This document shows positions 60,606 through 64,000 of a stretch of 64,000 bases of DNA, in pieces. The translations under genes and the position numbers were made by a program. Each line of letters starts with the position of its first letter. Within the stretch, counting starts at the first letter, position 1. Under the pieces are notes generated by a model. That model was not told where the DNA came from. It ran no database searches and worked only from the letters and a program-made list of their open reading frames with translations. Location of the stretch: contig QVOM02000025.1 of assembly GCA_003586115.2 (NCBI GenBank), positions 80,687,089 through 80,751,088 of the forward strand, given 5' to 3'. The DNA is from Salvator merianae. Taxonomy: Eukaryota; Chordata; Lepidosauria; Squamata; Teiidae.

Positions 60606-61096
60606 TAAACTGAAAGTCACATGGGACTCAAATCACAAGAATCAAGGCATAGGCACCTTACTTTCTGTACTACGGGGATGACTCTTATGCAGAAACGCTC
60701 CAGCTGCTGTATCGTGTGTGTTGAAACACCTTGCACATGGCAGACAGAGCCGGAAGAATTGTGTGACAAGAGGGACCAGGTAGAGCCTGGCTGCTTGAAT
60801 ACAGGGTTCAGCTTCAAACCAGCACATCTTTGGATTACATCTTTGTTCTTTTTACCTTCCTTTCAGAATTAAATCCTACCTCCAACTTGGGTCTGACTTT
60901 AAAGAAACTAATCCAATCCCTGCAGTAATCTCCTTATTTTATTTTGCATTTTACTCTGTTGCTAACCTGGCTCTTTTTAATAACAAAGTTGTTATTCATT
61001 CTTCAAGTTTACCTTTTTTTGGAATAGCAAATAATCACACTTGTGCTTTAGAGATGAAAAATTTCTAGGTCACATTAGGATGATCCAAACTCTTGG

Positions 61097-61398
61097 GGCC
61101 TTTTCACACTTGTTGCCTAGAAAGCATCTGCACACTCACTAGGCAACTGAGTAAGTACCACAGGGTGGCCCACATGATCAGGAGCAGACTCCAGCTGCTC
61201 CTGATTGCGGCTAACTGTGGAGCAAGAAATTATGCTCCACAACTTGACCAAGAGCAGCTAGTCTGCTCCTGGTAAACTATGTTTGCACTCGCTTCCAGGT
61301 GCAAACGCATGGCGCGGCTGCACAATCTGCAGTGCTGCTGGTCACCATGGCAGCAGCCAGATGCTTCCCAGTCACTGCCATGGTGAAAATCTGCATCT
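61097..61398. mobile_element. MITE cut by a foldback copy
   Basis: It starts ggccttttcacacttg and contains ctccagctgctcctgattgc and atggcagcagccagatgc, as in 34841-35318. It stops abruptly where the next element begins, and no right end was found. Confidence 0.55.
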
Positions 61399-61580
61399 GG
61401 CCTCATTCTGCACCGGGCCTCATTCTGGATTATATCCCAGAATAGGGACCTCCCATCTGCATGCTGGTGCAGACTATGGCAGGGCCCTGGGTGGGGCATG
61501 CCTTAGTTCAAACCAGCATGTAAATGGCAGATCCCTATTCTAGGATATAATTTGGAATAAGGTCTAATGCAGAAAGGGCC
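61399..61580. mobile_element. foldback DNA transposon copy
   Basis: It starts ggcctcattctgcac and ends gcagaaagggcc. The arms with gattatatcccagaata and taggatataatttggaata are complementary. It is the same family as 38621-38800. Confidence 0.7.
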
Positions 61581-63189
61581 AGGCCACAGCCCAAGCCACC
61601 CCATCACACCACACTTCCCACACCATGCCACGCCAAGCCCCCCCCCCCCGCGCAGCCATCCCCACTGCATCACCCCCTCCACTGCACCACCCTCCTGGCA
61701 TGCCACCCTAAAATTTACCTTTTACAATAAAGGTTTGGCAGAGGGGGGCGTCATCGTTTTGGTCTCAGCAGGCGTGACCAGGCTGTTCCAGGCCAAAAAC
61801 AACTTGACCTCCCTGTCCGTCCCTGAGATGCACGGTCAGGCTAGGTTGTGACCACAGCCAAGGAGTACAATGATGCTCTGAGTTTATATCAAACTTCTAT
61901 TCCTGCCTTTTCTACCCAGTTCCCACAGTCCATCCAGTTCTTACAGCACAACCTTGAATTCCCCAAACAACTAGCAGTTCTCAGCAAACCCTTATCAGCG
62001 CACAAGACTTAACCACAACCGAGAGGAACCTCGGCATCTGTAATGAATGCTAATAGGAATGGCTGGGTCTGGGAAAGGGACAAAAATGGAAGTGCAGTGG
62101 ACACGTTCAGGGTCATTACTCTAACAGGAAGGAAAAAAAGGATCAAAAAAAGGAGCAGCCTTTATAAAAGTGGTGGATAAGCATTCAAATGCAGCCAACA
62201 ACTCTGTGAGCTAGAGAAAGCAGCAAGGCATTGAAAAATTCCAAATGTGAATTTTTCACTGTTCTTGATCAGCCCCACAAACCAAAGATACGGTCATTCT
62301 CATCAATGCTATATGTAACGTGAATTACATTCATTCGCAAACACACATGGTTCATTTATTTACAAGTATGATCTCTGTTTCAATAGGTGGCAGCACCTAC
62401 TCAACCTAACTTGGATAATAGTTGATGGGAGACCACCAAGAAATCCCAGAACAATAGGTTAGAATGAGATATTTGGGGGGGGGGGACCTTTGAAAAAGGC
62501 AATGGAAAAAACAATTCCCATACTTTTGCCAAGAAAACTACATGGATATGTCCCATGCAGTCATGAGGAACTGAGCTCAGATTAAGGGCATTGTTACCTT
62601 TCAGTATCTCTATTTTATATTGCCCTTTAATTACTGGAGAGCACAGGGAAATATTTACACCATAGAATAGGGATGCCATTAAAAAAAAAAAAAGTCCAGC
62701 CTATAAAGTTCTCTTTAATGAAGAATCCATTTGCTTAACAAGAAACATAATGGAGGTTTTATAAGGAGTGCGCTTCACCTCTTAAGAAGCTGAAGCTGAT
62801 TACTAGAATTACAGTATTACAGCAAGGTAGGAATCAGAGAGACTTGGTATGCTTTGAAGTCTTATAAGTATACAGAATCAAAAAATTGCTGTTTTAAATG
62901 CCTGGGAACTATCCTAAGTTGGTGGGGGTGGAGGTCAGAAGAATAAGCAGATAAGCACTTTCTAGACTCTATCCTACATTTGCTCCAGAACTGTTTTTAA
63001 AGAAAAACAGTCCCAATCTTGTAGCACATATTTATGAGCAATAAATGACTCTCCTATGTTGTCTTCTGAACGGAACTTAGCAGTTTATGCCATATGCTTT
63101 GTTTTGGCTGCCCTCCCTTGCCTAAACCACTCTGTTTCTGATCCATCCTCCCAGTTCATCTGTTTGGTTTAGCTGAGTGACAAGAAGAT

Positions 63190-64000
63190 AGATCACAGCA
63201 AGCCTGCCAATCATTCTCCAACACATTAGGGGCTAGAAGAATCAGGGCACAAAATACCTAGAAGTATGCACAGCTGCCATTTTCCACTGAGTTTGGCCCT
63301 GCACATGCACAGTGGCCTTTTCCTTTTTTTTTTTAATTGTATTTTATTTAAACATTTGAAATAAACAAAGCAGTAATCATCAAAAGATAAACATAAACAT
63401 CAAATCGAAACGAGTAAGCAGTGGATGCATTTATAGAAGCAGACAGGCACTAAGTACAACAGTGTGATTACACAGTATGCAATACTTGATCTGGGAAACT
63501 ACTTAGCTGAATATTCAAAAAAGATGATAGATAAAAACTGTTTGGTGGGAGAGTGGGGTCCAGCTGAGCATCTTGGAAAAGTGGTGACCATTTCTTCATG
63601 AATTTATATGTTGAGTCAAATCCTTGCATCTTTGACTGTTGATAAGTGAGGAAATCATTTGTGGCAGTGTCTCAAACTCTGACAGCCAAGCCACACGGGA
63701 GAGCTCTGAAGTCTTCTTCCATTTGTGTGCAACCTCAGCCTTTGCCATGGTTAGCAGAACTTTAACTAAATCCTTGTTTTAGCAGTTTGTGAGTACCCTT
63801 AAAGATTAACAGCAAAACTAAACCAGGCGTCAAAGTTATACCTGTCTGCAAAATTTTTGACGAAGTGTCTTGGACCTGGTGCAGTGGCCTTTTCCAAAAC
63901 AGTGGATCATGCAAGCAACTGGCCAAACAAGATAAGTGCTCTTGCTATAGGGGTAAAACCCGGGTTGGGGGCTGATTTTCCCACAATAACATTTTTGCGG
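63190..64000. mobile_element. DNA transposon split by an L1 insertion
   Basis: The left part (gctgccattttccactgagt, gtttggccctgcacatgcac) and the right part (ggatcatgcaagca, agataagtgctcttgc, ggttgggggctgatttt) are contiguous in reverse orientation in 40980-41468. They are separated here by the L1 piece. The right end is beyond the window. Confidence 0.65.
63324..63880 (-). mobile_element. L1-like LINE 3' fragment with target duplication
   Basis: The minus strand carries a degraded ORF2 end (AKAEVAHKWKKTSELSR, then AWLSEFETLPQMISS), a 3' UTR and a poly-A tail (the T run at 63324). The 14-bp duplication cagtggccttttcc flanks it at 63310-63323 and 63882-63895, the hallmark of LINE retrotransposition. 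Confidence 0.75.

Larger units (their letters stand above)
60606..64000. other. intron upstream of window exon 1
   Basis: I found no exon here. It holds transposons near 61097-61580, a C-rich and CA-rich stretch at 61580-61700, homopolymers at 62475-62486 (G) and 62680-62692 (A), and the nested L1 and transposon at 63190-64000. Confidence 0.6.

Noticed and set aside
1..64000. CRISPR array, operon or defence-type system
   Set aside because: No evenly spaced direct repeats and no prokaryotic gene layout. The repeats present are transposons and microsatellites.

Overview
This is vertebrate nuclear DNA, most likely from a non-avian reptile (squamate; a lizard or gecko is my guess). The evidence is one very large intron-rich gene plus a typical squamate repeat mix: CR1, L2-like and L1-like LINE fragments, tRNA-headed SINEs with a Bov-B-like tail, and dozens of short inverted-repeat DNA transposons. 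I see no bacterial-style operon, CRISPR array, rRNA or functional tRNA gene.

The only protein-coding gene I can support is FRAS1 on the minus strand, the extracellular-matrix protein of the FRAS1/FREM complex at epithelial basement membranes. Twenty-two internal exons lie between 60067 (most 5') and 3375 (most 3'). They splice in one uninterrupted frame of 3393 nt (1131 codons), and every intron phase fits its neighbour. The product is the middle-to-late part of the CSPG (NG2-like) repeat array: nine essentially complete repeats plus the start of a tenth. The signal peptide, VWC and furin-like regions and first CSPG repeats (upstream, beyond 64000), and the Calx-beta and transmembrane regions (downstream, below 1), are outside the window. 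Two introns use GC-AG splice sites, one exon is only 33 nt, and one exon end has two competing donors.

Layout from left to right: 1-3374, intron downstream of the last exon, with DNA-transposon copies; 3375-11201, dense exon cluster (seven exons) with L2 and SINE debris; 11202-18373, five exons separated by nested DNA transposons, hairpins and a CR1 fragment; 18374-23637, two exons around a 1.07-kb TAA-flanked element; 23638-33439, five exons including the 33-nt microexon, with a CpG-rich transposon at 31362-31963; 33440-41725, a large intron with several transposons and an L1 piece; 41726-50126, four exons; 50127-59916, a large repeat-filled intron; 59917-60067, the most 5' exon seen; 60068-64000, intron with transposons and an L1 inserted inside a transposon.

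The non-coding DNA is dominated by short non-autonomous DNA transposons whose ends read like ggccctttctgcact. Several copies are flanked by 3-bp duplications (TTA, TAA, TAG), which points to the PIF/Harbinger type. I found no evidence for a new multi-gene biological system. The findings worth checking concern splicing and the structure of the transposon families.
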